The notes beneath the pieces are model-generated. The model had not been told where the DNA came from and ran no database searches. It saw nothing but the letters and a program-made list of their open reading frames with translations. Positions 36,754 through 45,088 of a stretch of 64,000 bases of DNA are shown here, one piece after another. Origin of the DNA: Rheinheimera sp. MM224 (GTDB taxonomy: Bacteria; Pseudomonadota; Gammaproteobacteria; Enterobacterales; Alteromonadaceae). The number at the start of each line of letters is the position of its first letter. Within the stretch, counting starts at the first letter, position 1. A program made the translations under genes and the position numbers. The stretch is from positions 310,001 to 374,000 of the forward strand of contig NZ_OX352320.1 of the NCBI RefSeq assembly GCF_947090785.1, given 5' to 3'.

Positions 36754-37533
36754 ATGCGTAGCCGTAAAATTTCCTGTTTTGTCATCTCCTGCAATGAAGA
36801 AGACCGCATTGAAGCTTGTTTACAGTCGCTCTCTGGCTGGGTCGATCAACTGATAGTGGTCGATTCTGGCAGTAAAGACAGAACAGTAGAAATCGCAGAA
36901 AAGTACGCCGACAAAGTCTATCAAACCGACTGGCCTGGTTTTGGCCCACAACGTAACCGTGCTTTAGCCTGGTGTGAACATGACTGGGTATTGAGCATAG
37001 ATGCCGACGAAGTGCTGACGCCTGAACTGAAAGTGGAAATTGATCAGGTATTGGCTGAGCCTGATTTAGACGCCAACTTTATCAAAATGCCATGGCACAC
37101 CTACTTTTTTGGCAAGTTGCTCAAACATGGTCGTTATTCCACACCGCAAGGTAAATTGTTTTTAAAAACAGGGGCTAGCTTTAAAGACCGTCAGGTGCAC
37201 GAAACCCTGTTATTGCCTTATGAAAAAGTGCGGGTATTAAAATCGGCCATTATTCACCACAGCTGGCGCAGTTATCAGCATTGTCAGGAAAAGCATGTGA
37301 AATATGCCTGTTTAGGGGCTGAAGATAAATTTGCCCGTGGTAAAAAGGCTAGTTTAGGTTTTGCCATTTTGCGGTTTTTCACCGACTTTATTCAGCAGTA
37401 TGTGCTGCGTTTGGGTTTCCTCGACGGTTGGCGTGGTTTACTAATGGCTATAGTGCTGGGCCAGTATGCTTTTCATAAATACGCCGCTTTGGCCACTATG
37501 GTGGCTGATGCAAAAGCCAAAGCAAAAAGCTAA
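36754..37533 (+). CDS. Glycosyltransferase family 2, WaaE/KdtX-like
   Basis: A 259-residue GT2 enzyme. The N-terminal ISCFVISCNEEDRIEACLQSLSGWVDQLIVVDSGSKDRTVEIAE is the nucleotide-binding strand set, and SIDADEVLTPEL the DxD region. The later HHSWRSYQHCQEKHVKYA and C-terminal hydrophobic AILRFFTDFIQQYVLRLGFLDGWRGL match the WaaE/KdtX LPS-core glucosyltransferase group. It lies between the GT25 gene (2 bases upstream) and waaA-kdkA (immediately downstream, the stop codon adjoining the next ATG). The acceptor is probably the inner-core heptose. Confidence 0.87.
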   Translation: MRSRKISCFVISCNEEDRIEACLQSLSGWVDQLIVVDSGSKDRTVEIAEKYADKVYQTDWPGFGPQRNRALAWCEHDWVLSIDADEVLTPELKVEIDQVLAEPDLDANFIKMPWHTYFFGKLLKHGRYSTPQGKLFLKTGASFKDRQVHETLLLPYEKVRVLKSAIIHHSWRSYQHCQEKHVKYACLGAEDKFARGKKASLGFAILRFFTDFIQQYVLRLGFLDGWRGLLMAIVLGQYAFHKYAALATMVADAKAKAKS

Positions 37534-39588
37534 ATGCACACCAGCTTTTTCCTGTTAAGACTGTTGTACAGCGCCCTGATTCTGGCACTGACTCCGCTGT
37601 TAGCGCTGTATTTGCTGCTACGCTCGCGCAAAGACCCGGCTTATCGCCAGCGTTTTGCTGAACGTTTTGCGTTGAAGCTGCCAGCAGCGTCAGCCAAAGA
37701 CGGCATAGTGCTGCATACAGTTTCAGTGGGAGAGTTTAACGCGGCCAAACCTTTGATTAAACAGCTGTTGTTGCAGTATCCGCATTTACCTCTCACCATT
37801 ACCTGCACCACACCTACGGCTTCTGCTGCTATTCAGAAATTGCAGGCTGAACAGCAGGAACTGGGCAGAACTCTTGCGCATTGTTACCTGCCTTTTGATT
37901 ACCCAGTGCTGATGAGGCGTTGGCTAAAGTACATGCAGCCGCAGTTGTTGCTGATTTTAGAAACTGAGCTTTGGCCTAATCTGGTAGCGAATTGCAAAGC
38001 ACTTTCTATTCCGACTTTGGTGGTGAATGCCCGTTTATCGGCACGTTCAGCCAAAGGTTATCGGCGTTTTAGCGCTTTAACTCAGCCTATGCTTCGTAAC
38101 ATCAGTCAAATTCTGACTCAGGATAAAGCCAGTGCCCGCCGTTTTGGGGCCTTGGGCGCAAAACATGTGCAAGTAGCGGGTAACTTAAAATTTGAACTGG
38201 ATGTGCCAAAAACTAGCACCCAATTGGCGCATAGCTTAAAACCTCTGCTGCAAGGCCGGATACTTTGGGTTGTTGGCAGCACTCATGCCGGTGAAGATGA
38301 GCTGCTGATCCAGGCTTATCAGCAGTTAAAGCCTCTATTCCCAGAGCTTCTGCTGGTGCTGGTGCCACGGCATCCGGAGCGTTTTGATCCTGTCGCTCAG
38401 CTGTTACAACAACAGCAGCTGAAGTATGTGCGTCGCAGCCTGAATGGTTTACCAGATGCCAGTACTGAAGTGTGGCTTGGCGATTCAATGGGCGAGTTAT
38501 TAAGCTGGTATCAACTGGCCGATTTTGTTTTTATCGGCGGCAGCCTGATTGAACGCGGTGGCCATAATCCGCTGGAAGCTATGGCGTTTGGCAAAGCCGT
38601 GTTATCCGGCCCTTATGTGTTTAATTTTCAGCTGGTGTTTCAGTTACTGCAACAACAGCAAGCTTATTTTCAGGTAACTACAGTAGAGGATCTGGTCAAC
38701 ACTGTGACTCAGCTTATGCAGCAACCAGAACTGGCGATTCAGACCGGTGAAAAGGGTTTAAAACTCTATCAGCAGCAACAAGGTGCTGTGGCGCGCATCA
38801 TGGTTCAGGTGAGTAATTTATTGCCCATGGCTGAAGTTAAAAAGTTAAATGCAGACAATGCTTTAGCCTGGTTTGACACGCACTTTTCTCCGAACTTTGA
38901 GATGACGTATTTCCAGAGCGAATTCTGGCAACAACAGGGCTTAGTCACAGGCCAGTCCAAAGGCCGCAATACGGTGTGGTTTATCCGCCAGCCAAACGGC
39001 AAAGAGGCGGTACTGCGGCATTATTACCGTGGTGGTTTGGTGGGGAAACTGAACAAAGATAAGTTCTGGCCAGAGCCTGCAGCACAAAGCCGGGCTATGG
39101 CGGAATTCAGTTTACTTTGGCAAATGCGCTTATGGGGTTTAGCTGTGCCACGGCCTTGCGCCGCTTTGTATCAAAAGCATAGCTTTGGCTATAGCGCTGA
39201 TATTCTGATTGAACGTATCCCTGGCACCACAGACTTGGCTCATCTGCTGCAACAACGGCCTTTAACTACTACCGAATGGCAACAGCTAGGTGCATTAATA
39301 GCCTCTTTTCATCAGCATCAGGTGTATCACTCCGACTTAAACTGCCACAATATTTTGCTTGATCAGCAAGGTCAGTTTTGGCTAATCGATTTTGATAAAT
39401 GCGCTATTCGCACAGCAGCAGACTTTCCGGATCAAAGCTGGAAAACACAGAATTTACAGCGTTTATTACGCTCGCTAAACAAAGAAAAACAGCAGTTGCC
39501 AGTCTTTCATTGGCAGCACGACCAATTCGCCGCGCTTGAGCTGGGTTATCAGCAAGCGGCAAGCCAAACCATACAGAGTACAAACTAA
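37534..39588 (+). CDS. waaA: Kdo transferase fused to Kdo kinase (WaaA-KdkA)
   Basis: A 684-residue protein. Residues 1-425 are WaaA (KdtA): an N-terminal membrane helix (about 5-29), the catalytic-type VSVGEFNAAKPL with Glu67, LLILETELWPNL, WVVGSTHAGEDE and GGSLIERGGHNPLEAMAFG. Residues about 440-684 are a KdkA-type lipopolysaccharide kinase: AVLRHYYRGGLVGKL, the catalytic loop HSDLNCHN (His599-Asp601) and the DFD motif at 619-621. WaaA attaches Kdo to lipid A; KdkA phosphorylates Kdo. In most species the two are separate genes. No frameshift or stop separates the domains. Starts on the base after the GT2 stop. Confidence 0.9.
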   Translation: MHTSFFLLRLLYSALILALTPLLALYLLLRSRKDPAYRQRFAERFALKLPAASAKDGIVLHTVSVGEFNAAKPLIKQLLLQYPHLPLTITCTTPTASAAIQKLQAEQQELGRTLAHCYLPFDYPVLMRRWLKYMQPQLLLILETELWPNLVANCKALSIPTLVVNARLSARSAKGYRRFSALTQPMLRNISQILTQDKASARRFGALGAKHVQVAGNLKFELDVPKTSTQLAHSLKPLLQGRILWVVGSTHAGEDELLIQAYQQLKPLFPELLLVLVPRHPERFDPVAQLLQQQQLKYVRRSLNGLPDASTEVWLGDSMGELLSWYQLADFVFIGGSLIERGGHNPLEAMAFGKAVLSGPYVFNFQLVFQLLQQQQAYFQVTTVEDLVNTVTQLMQQPELAIQTGEKGLKLYQQQQGAVARIMVQVSNLLPMAEVKKLNADNALAWFDTHFSPNFEMTYFQSEFWQQQGLVTGQSKGRNTVWFIRQPNGKEAVLRHYYRGGLVGKLNKDKFWPEPAAQSRAMAEFSLLWQMRLWGLAVPRPCAALYQKHSFGYSADILIERIPGTTDLAHLLQQRPLTTTEWQQLGALIASFHQHQVYHSDLNCHNILLDQQGQFWLIDFDKCAIRTAADFPDQSWKTQNLQRLLRSLNKEKQQLPVFHWQHDQFAALELGYQQAASQTIQSTN

Positions 39589-40769
39589 TGCAGCAGTGGG
39601 ACGTGATCATCATAGGGGCAGGCGCAGCAGGTTTATTCAGCGCTATTGAAGCGGCCAAAAGAGGCCGTAAAACCCTGGTGCTGGATAACGGCAAACGTAT
39701 AGGCCGCAAAATTCTGATGTCTGGTGGTGGCCGCTGTAACTTCACCAATATCTACGCCAGCCCGGCGAATTTTTTATCGCAAAACCCACATTTTTGTAAG
39801 TCGGCGTTAAGCCGTTATACCCAATGGGATTTTATCGCTTTGGTGCAGCAATACGGCATTGCCTATCACGAAAAAACGCTGGGCCAGCTGTTTTGTGACG
39901 ACAGCGCCAAAGATATTGTCGATATGCTGCAACAAGAATGCGATAAGGCTGGCGTGTCCATCGCGCTGCAGCAGGATATTCAAAACGTCAGTTTTGCCGA
40001 TGGTGTTTATACAGTCACTACGCCACAACTTGCCCGCAGCTGTCAGAGTTTAGTGGTGGCTTCTGGCGGTTTAAGCCTGCCGAATTTAGGCGCTACAGCT
40101 TATGGTTTTCAGTTGGCTGAGCAGTTTGGCTTAAATGTCTTGCCGGTGCGTGCTGCTTTAGTGCCACTGACCTGGCAACCAGCCGATAAAGCGGTATTTG
40201 AAGAAATCAGCGGTGTGTCTTTGCCTGTCACGGCCGAAGCCAATGATGTGGTGTTTCCGGAAGATATGCTGTTTACCCACAGGGGCTTAAGTGGCCCTGC
40301 TATTTTGCAAATCTCTAGCTTCTGGCAACCGGGCGACGAGCTGATTATTAACTTATCGCCACAGCAGGATTTAAACGAGTTTCTGCTGGAGCAACAGCAA
40401 AAACACCCTGAGCAGGAACTCAAAACTATCCTTTCACGTTTGCTGCCTAAACGTTTGGTCGAAAAACTGCTGGAGCTGAATGTATTTCAAAATCAGGCCA
40501 TTAAAGCGCTGCACGCCAAATCGATCCAGCGTTTAGCCGACAGCCTGACGCATTATGTATTTAAACCCAACGGCACCGAAGGCTACCGCACCGCCGAAGT
40601 GACTTTAGGTGGTGTCGACACCAACGAACTATCCTCCAAAACCATGGAAGCGAAAAAACAACCAGGCCTGTATTTTGTCGGCGAAGTAGTAGACGTCACA
40701 GGCTGGTTAGGAGGCTACAACTTCCAGTGGGCTTGGGCTTCTGGTTGGGTGGCAGGGCAGTATTGTTAG
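39588..40769 (+). CDS. HI0933/YhiN-family FAD flavoprotein
   Basis: A 393-residue NAD(P)/FAD-dependent oxidoreductase of the HI0933 (YhiN) family. Visible are the dinucleotide fold IIIGAGAAGLFSAIEAAKRG, the family signature RIGRKILMSGGGRCNFTN, LPNLGATAYGFQLAEQFG, LFTHRGLSGPAILQISSFW and the C-terminal VDVTGWLGGYNFQWAWASGWVAGQYC. Family function is unsettled; tRNA or electron-transfer roles have been proposed. It overlaps the waaA-kdkA stop by one base (TAATG) and so probably shares its transcript. Cytoplasmic. Confidence 0.88.
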   Translation: MQQWDVIIIGAGAAGLFSAIEAAKRGRKTLVLDNGKRIGRKILMSGGGRCNFTNIYASPANFLSQNPHFCKSALSRYTQWDFIALVQQYGIAYHEKTLGQLFCDDSAKDIVDMLQQECDKAGVSIALQQDIQNVSFADGVYTVTTPQLARSCQSLVVASGGLSLPNLGATAYGFQLAEQFGLNVLPVRAALVPLTWQPADKAVFEEISGVSLPVTAEANDVVFPEDMLFTHRGLSGPAILQISSFWQPGDELIINLSPQQDLNEFLLEQQQKHPEQELKTILSRLLPKRLVEKLLELNVFQNQAIKALHAKSIQRLADSLTHYVFKPNGTEGYRTAEVTLGGVDTNELSSKTMEAKKQPGLYFVGEVVDVTGWLGGYNFQWAWASGWVAGQYC

Positions 40770-40812
40770 TTGTTTTGCTATAGTAGACAGAGAGCACTAA
40801 TAGACAGGAAAC

Positions 40813-41238
40813 ATGATGGCTGAGGATATTCGCTGGTTACAGAGATTGGACAACTTCAAACGCTCCATGGTGCAACTGGAGCAGGCTGTCACTTTGTCTA
40901 AACAACGCGCTTTATCAGATTTAGAGCAGCAAGGACTCATCCAGGCTTTTGAATACAACTACGAGTTGGCCTGGAATGTAATAAAAGACTTCTACAGCTA
41001 TCAGGGTGACACTGAAGATATTCAGGGGAGCAGAGATGCTTTTCGCACCGCTTTTAATCGTGGTTTAGTCACGGAAGGCCAGCTCTGGATGGATATGATT
41101 AAAAGCCGCCAGCATACGGTTCATTCTTATAACAAAAATACTGCTGATGAAATTGCCATTGAGGTGATCCAGCGTTATTACCCGGCGCTGATGGCTTTAA
41201 AGCAGCAACTGATAGAAAAAGCCGCCGCTTATGAATAA
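40813..41238 (+). CDS. HEPN-type toxin (HI0074 / HepT-like)
   Basis: A 141-residue all-helical HI0074-family protein of the HEPN superfamily, annotated historically as a nucleotidyltransferase substrate-binding protein. The RNase hallmark RX4HXY is complete: Arg99, His104 and Tyr106 in SRQHTVHSY. In HepT/MntA (type VII) systems this tyrosine is AMPylated by the partner to silence the toxin. The partner MNT gene follows with an 8-base overlap, in the toxin-first order usual for the pair. ATG 40813 and ATG 40816 are both possible starts. The role as toxin is inferred from motif and context. Confidence 0.85.
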   Translation: MMAEDIRWLQRLDNFKRSMVQLEQAVTLSKQRALSDLEQQGLIQAFEYNYELAWNVIKDFYSYQGDTEDIQGSRDAFRTAFNRGLVTEGQLWMDMIKSRQHTVHSYNKNTADEIAIEVIQRYYPALMALKQQLIEKAAAYE

Positions 41239-41554
41239 CGTGCGCAGCTACGGTTTATCCGAACAGGTCGTTCAGGCTATTCAATTGGTACTGTCACAGT
41301 ATCCACAAGTGCGATCTGCTGTTTTATATGGCTCTCGTGCTAAAGGGAATTTCAGAGAGGGTTCGGATATTGATCTGACCTTAAAAACAGATCCTTCAGT
41401 TGATACAGCCCTGTTACTGCGAATCGAAAACCAACTGGATGAACTCAATACCCCTTATCAGTTTGATTTGTCGCTGTTTCACCATATAACTAACCCTGGT
41501 TTGATTGAGCATATCAGTAGGGTTGGTGTAAATTTTTATCCCGTTGCCAGTTAA
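41231..41554 (+). CDS. MNT-domain minimal nucleotidyltransferase antitoxin (MntA-like)
   Basis: A 107-residue HI0073-family minimal nucleotidyltransferase. The active-site pattern GSX10DXD is intact: Gly34-Ser35 and Asp46/Asp48 in YGSRAKGNFREGSDIDLTL. In characterised type VII pairs such proteins AMPylate the HEPN toxin. It overlaps the HEPN gene by 8 bases, so translation is coupled. The pair sits alone after the HI0933-type gene and ahead of the cupin, consistent with a small mobile addiction or defence module. Confidence 0.88.
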   Translation: MNNVRSYGLSEQVVQAIQLVLSQYPQVRSAVLYGSRAKGNFREGSDIDLTLKTDPSVDTALLLRIENQLDELNTPYQFDLSLFHHITNPGLIEHISRVGVNFYPVAS

Positions 41555-41722
41555 ATTTTTTCGTCTGACCACCCTCATCTGAACCTTATAGCTTCAATTT
41601 CGTTTCATCAAACCAGTCTAATTCTATAAATCTAGCTCCACAGATCAGACCAATAGCTGTTTGACCTTGTCTTCGTTTCAGGGCAGTGTAAAGGCAAGAT
41701 AATTCAGCAGGAGGAAGTAAGG

Positions 41723-42178
41723 ATGTTCAAATTAAAGTTGGGATTAGTGGCCGGATTGGCTTTGACTTGCCTGAGTACAGTAGCTGCAGAGCCGGCTCAG
41801 CCTTCGCAAATAATGCAGCAGTCGGAAGCAAAAGCCGAGAAGGGTGATGGTTATGTGTTTTATAGCTACTTTACCAAACCTACTTTTGGTACCCAGGATG
41901 CACTGACTGGTGTGGCTGTGATTGAGCCAGGTAAAGAAATTCATCCGCCTCATATTCATGCCGAAGAAGAGTATCTGATGGTAGTGGAAGGCGAAGGCGT
42001 CTGGTCGCTGAAAGACAAAGAAATTGCAGCTAAAGCTGGTGATATTTTATATGCAGCGCCCTGGGATTCGCATGGTATCCGCAATACAGGCAAAAAGCCG
42101 CTGAAGTTTGTGGTGATGAAATGGCATAGCAAAGGTGTGCCTGTTCCTGTTGATCCAGCGGTAAAGGCCAAGCCCTGA
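41723..42178 (+). CDS. Secreted cupin-domain protein
   Basis: A 151-residue protein with a signal peptide (KLKLGLVAGLALTCLSTVAA) and a single small cupin barrel: IHPPHIHAEEEYLMVVEGEG supplies two histidines and a glutamate for metal binding, and APWDSHGIRNTG gives the last histidine. The fold binds a metal, but the substrate is unknown. A strong ribosome site GGAGGAAG precedes ATG 41723. It converges on the thioredoxin-reductase-like gene, with 45 bases between them. Confidence 0.82.
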   Translation: MFKLKLGLVAGLALTCLSTVAAEPAQPSQIMQQSEAKAEKGDGYVFYSYFTKPTFGTQDALTGVAVIEPGKEIHPPHIHAEEEYLMVVEGEGVWSLKDKEIAAKAGDILYAAPWDSHGIRNTGKKPLKFVVMKWHSKGVPVPVDPAVKAKP

Positions 42179-42223
42179 GCAGCTGTTGAGGCTCAGAGCT
42201 TGATTGAAGATGATGTGTGAATC

Positions 42224-43117
42224 TTAGTGGCTGATAGTGCCAAAGAGCAGAGACTGATGAGCCATGGCTCCAGCCAGCGAGCCATCGCCTATGGCAATGG
42301 CCACTGAACCTGCCATACGGGCGTTATCACCACAGGCAAATACACCCGCTATTGTCGTTTCTTTAGTCGCAGTGGTTTGAATAAAAGCACCCAATGGGCC
42401 TTGTTCAAACTGACAGCCCAACTGCGCTGCTAATGGGCTGTTGACTGTGGTGGTAGGCTGGGTAAAAAGGCCTGCCATTTGCAGCACCTTGCCATTGCTC
42501 AGCTGCACATTAGCCTTACCTGAAATCTGTAGGACTTTGCTAGGTTCAATCACCACACCCCGGGCAAGCAGCTGCGCTTTTTGTTCTGTATCTGGTTCAA
42601 AACATTCATTAGTGAATAAAGTGGTTGGTCCCCAGTCTGGCAGCATCAGCGCATGGTGTAAGGCGAGCGGACTGGCTGCTACTACTCCAATTGGGCCTTG
42701 ATCCAGCTCGTAGCCATGACAATAAGGGCAATGAAAAATACTTTTGCCCCAACGCTCTGCCAGGCCAGGAACTTCAGGAAGCTGATCGGTCACACCACTG
42801 GCCAGCAGCAGGCGTTTGGCCTGATAGCTTTGTGTGTCAGTACCCACCTGAAAACCAGTGTCGGTTTTGCTGGCACTGATGGCGGAAGCCTCCAGCCATT
42901 GTACTGTCGGATAAGCCATTAGCTGAGCTTTAGCTGTGGCAGCTATAGCTTGAGGGCTGTTACCGTCCTGAGTTAAAAAGCCGTGTGAACTATCAGCAAA
43001 TCTGTTGCGTCTGCTGCCTGCATCTATGATCAACACGGATCTACGGGCACGTACTAACTGCAAAGCGGCAGCCATACCGGCGTAGCTGCCTCCTACGATG
43101 ATCACATCAAAATCCAT
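42224..43117 (-). CDS. Thioredoxin-reductase-like FAD oxidoreductase
   Basis: A 297-residue protein of the thioredoxin-reductase fold. The FAD motif is VIIVGGSYAGMAAALQLVRA, the redox pair lies in FHCPYCHGYELD (CPYC rather than CATC), and the C-terminal FAD loop is GVFACGDNARMAGSVAIAIGDGSLAGAMAH. The NADPH-binding strand reads IGVVAASPLALHHA, lacking the usual GxGxxA, so cofactor preference may differ. It is 6 bases downstream of an Rrf2 regulator that probably controls it. Redox function is likely; the partner is unknown. Confidence 0.85.
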   Translation of the reverse strand: MDFDVIIVGGSYAGMAAALQLVRARRSVLIIDAGSRRNRFADSSHGFLTQDGNSPQAIAATAKAQLMAYPTVQWLEASAISASKTDTGFQVGTDTQSYQAKRLLLASGVTDQLPEVPGLAERWGKSIFHCPYCHGYELDQGPIGVVAASPLALHHALMLPDWGPTTLFTNECFEPDTEQKAQLLARGVVIEPSKVLQISGKANVQLSNGKVLQMAGLFTQPTTTVNSPLAAQLGCQFEQGPLGAFIQTTATKETTIAGVFACGDNARMAGSVAIAIGDGSLAGAMAHQSLLFGTISH

Positions 43118-43123
43118 ATCTGC

Positions 43124-43591
43124 TTACTCTTGTGGGGGTTGTTGTGGGCTGTCCAGAGTCGCCAGATGTTGTTGGCGTCTGAGTGCAAAATCAGCTGCTA
43201 TATCAGCGAGACTGACGTTGCCGAATTTTCGTAGCAATTGTTGTTCTGCTTCAGCAAAAGCTGAATCCAGTGAAGCATTCACCGCTTGTTCGATAAGGCA
43301 TTGTGGCGCTTCCTGTCGATAGCCCTGAGCAAATAATCGTGGTGCACCAAGTGCCTGATATACATCCTGCAAGCTAATGGCTGCCAGAGGTTTTGCCATA
43401 GTCCAGCCCCCGCCATGGCCTTTGACTGAAATCACTAATCCAGCCTGGCGTAAACCCGCCATCATGCGGCGGATCACGACAGGATTCGTTTTCAGATAAA
43501 GCGCAAGCGTCTCTGAGGTCATGGCCTGATGATGTTCAGCCAGATGCAGGATGACATGCAAAATGGACGAGAGTTTATTATCACTTTTCAT
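43124..43591 (-). CDS. Rrf2-family transcriptional regulator
   Basis: A 155-residue winged-helix regulator from ATG 43591 (MKSDNKLSSILHVILHLAEHH). The helix-turn-helix LALYLKTNPVVIRRMMAGLRQAGLVISVKGHGGGWTMAKP is typical. The iron-sulphur cysteines of IscR/NsrR are absent: only Cys in EAPQCLIEQ is present, as in the single-cysteine YwnA/SaiR-type members that sense thiol or electrophile stress. The longer frame from 43627 would run through the palindromic operator, so I prefer the shorter start. Heads an operon with the thioredoxin-reductase-like gene. Confidence 0.87.
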   Translation of the reverse strand: MKSDNKLSSILHVILHLAEHHQAMTSETLALYLKTNPVVIRRMMAGLRQAGLVISVKGHGGGWTMAKPLAAISLQDVYQALGAPRLFAQGYRQEAPQCLIEQAVNASLDSAFAEAEQQLLRKFGNVSLADIAADFALRRQQHLATLDSPQQPPQE

Positions 43592-43617
43592 GTAACTTAC
43601 ATTATTACATGATGTAA
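43590..43617. promoter_or_regulatory. Nested palindromic operator of the Rrf2 gene
   Basis: Two palindromes adjoin: ATGTAA-C-TTACAT (43590-43602) and TTACAT-G-ATGTAA (43605-43617). The first touches the regulator start codon and the second lies directly upstream. Such paired dyads are usual Rrf2 binding sites and imply autoregulation. Confidence 0.75.
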
Positions 43618-43703
43618 AACTGATCAAGCTCTGATTTGTGAAAGGCGTTGAATTGAGGCAATGGAGCGATAGAAAAAAGCCAAATTGTACCGCTGAAATA
43701 AAA

Positions 43704-43729
43704 AAAGCCGGTCAATCAAGACCGGCTTT
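43704..43729 (-). terminator. Terminator of the BON-domain gene
   Basis: On the minus strand AAAGCCGGTC-TTGATT-GACCGGCTTT, a perfect 10-bp stem with a 6-base loop, ends in a run of seven T. It lies 19 bases after the BON gene stop. Confidence 0.92.
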
Positions 43730-43747
43730 GGCGTTGGTGTTAAGGGC

Positions 43748-44299
43748 TTAACCTTTTGATACTGTGAGCTTATCGATCACATTTACCACGTCCTTGGTGT
43801 TTTTGGCTTTGGCAACGGCCAAATCTTTTTCCGCATCGGAATCAACCACACCGCTCAGCGTCACTACACTGTTACTCACATCTACATCAATGCTGGTGCC
43901 ACTGGTTTCAGGTTCAAATAGCAAGCTGGTTTTCACCACTGTAGCTATTTTGGCGTCTTTCAATGCGCTGGTCTGTTTTGGGTCTGTATTACCCTTACCA
44001 TCATTTTTCACCATCAGTTTGTTTTCTACTGAGGTGACACCTTCCAGACCTTCAACCAGCTCGGCAGCCAGGGCTTTATCCACATCGCTTTCCACTTCGC
44101 CTGTTAAGGTGACAACACCGTTTTTCACATGAGTGTCGATGGTAAAAGAATTCAGGTTGCCATTGAGTAACAGCGTGGTTTCAGCTTTACCGTCTATCCA
44201 GGCATCTTTAGTTGCGTCTTTCCAGTCATTGGCCGCCATGGCTGACACTGAAGCCAAAGTTAAAGTGATCATCACTGCTAATGTTGTGCGTTTCATCAT
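43748..44299 (-). CDS. Periplasmic BON-domain protein (OsmY-like)
   Basis: A 183-residue protein with a signal peptide (MKRTTLAVMITLTLASVSAMA) and two BON domains (residues about 33-100 and 110-180). The BON signature is seen as IDTHVKNGVVTLTGEVESDVDKALAAELV and IDVDVSNSVVTLSGVVDSDAEKDLAVAKA. BON domains bind phospholipid or the envelope; OsmY is induced by osmotic stress. AAAGGAG precedes the start, and either of two ATG codons may serve (44299 or 44296). It has its own strong terminator and stands alone. Confidence 0.9.
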   Translation of the reverse strand: MMKRTTLAVMITLTLASVSAMAANDWKDATKDAWIDGKAETTLLLNGNLNSFTIDTHVKNGVVTLTGEVESDVDKALAAELVEGLEGVTSVENKLMVKNDGKGNTDPKQTSALKDAKIATVVKTSLLFEPETSGTSIDVDVSNSVVTLSGVVDSDAEKDLAVAKAKNTKDVVNVIDKLTVSKG

Positions 44300-44485
44300 G
44301 TCGCTCCTTTTGTTAATGACACCTAAGGTATTGCCAGTTTGGTGCCAAAGTTTAAGTTATTGATTTATAATAACTATGTTTTATGGTTCATCTGATGTTA
44401 ATTTTATGTTTGTAATTTTGTCTGGCTGATCGGTAAAAGTTTCATACTTAACTGAATAACTTTTGCTGCATTCATGGGCATTAGC

Positions 44486-44908
44486 TCAATGGCGATTTGC
44501 TAACTGATCAGCGGCAATTTGCACGCTGGCGGTAAAATGCAATAAAGTCATCTGATGCGGACCCAGATCACAGTTTCGGATCATGGCTTTTTGCAGCTGC
44601 AGCTGTTTTGCCAGTTGTTGCTGTATAGTGCGTAGCGATGGCTGGTTCGGCTTATCGTCGTACCAACGGCTGAGCTCAGCCAAAGCTTCTATCTCATCTG
44701 TAGTTGTGCTGTTATGGGGTGGTAACAGGTATAAGACCCGTTGATGCAGTTCTGCCAGCGCTGCAAATTGTCGGCGCAGATTGCCGGGGACAGCAGTTTC
44801 TGCACTATGCTGGTAAAAAGTTTTAGCCCGGCTAAATAAACAGCTTAATGCCGCTAAAAGCTGCGTAGTTTGTACAGTTGGGGTTTTGCTTAAAAATTGT
44901 TGTGTCAT
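44486..44908 (-). CDS. Hypothetical helical protein
   Basis: A 140-residue protein from ATG 44908 (MTQQFLSKTPT); the frame is open to 44956. No signal peptide or membrane helix. It appears all-helical, with QTTQLLAALSCLFSRAKTFY, NLRRQFAALAELHQRVLYLL and RTIQQQLAKQLQLQKAMIRNCDLGPHQMTLLHFTASVQIAADQLANRH. Several histidines are spaced like a four-helix bundle, but no hemerythrin motif is complete, so I do not name it. It lies divergently 180 bases from the sigma-54 activator gene. Function unknown. Confidence 0.5.
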   Translation of the reverse strand: MTQQFLSKTPTVQTTQLLAALSCLFSRAKTFYQHSAETAVPGNLRRQFAALAELHQRVLYLLPPHNSTTTDEIEALAELSRWYDDKPNQPSLRTIQQQLAKQLQLQKAMIRNCDLGPHQMTLLHFTASVQIAADQLANRH

Positions 44909-45088
44909 CACTTTGGTACTCCATGGCAAATAAAAACCATGCAGATTCATAATCAATTCATGTACCAGAATGTAAGTTTATGATGTATAGGTATTTTTGA
45001 TTTTTCTCTCCAGGAAGCTGAGCACCGATCGGTAAGTTTTACTCAGGACCCCTGTTAAATTTACAGTCTTAAACTACGGAAAGTATTT

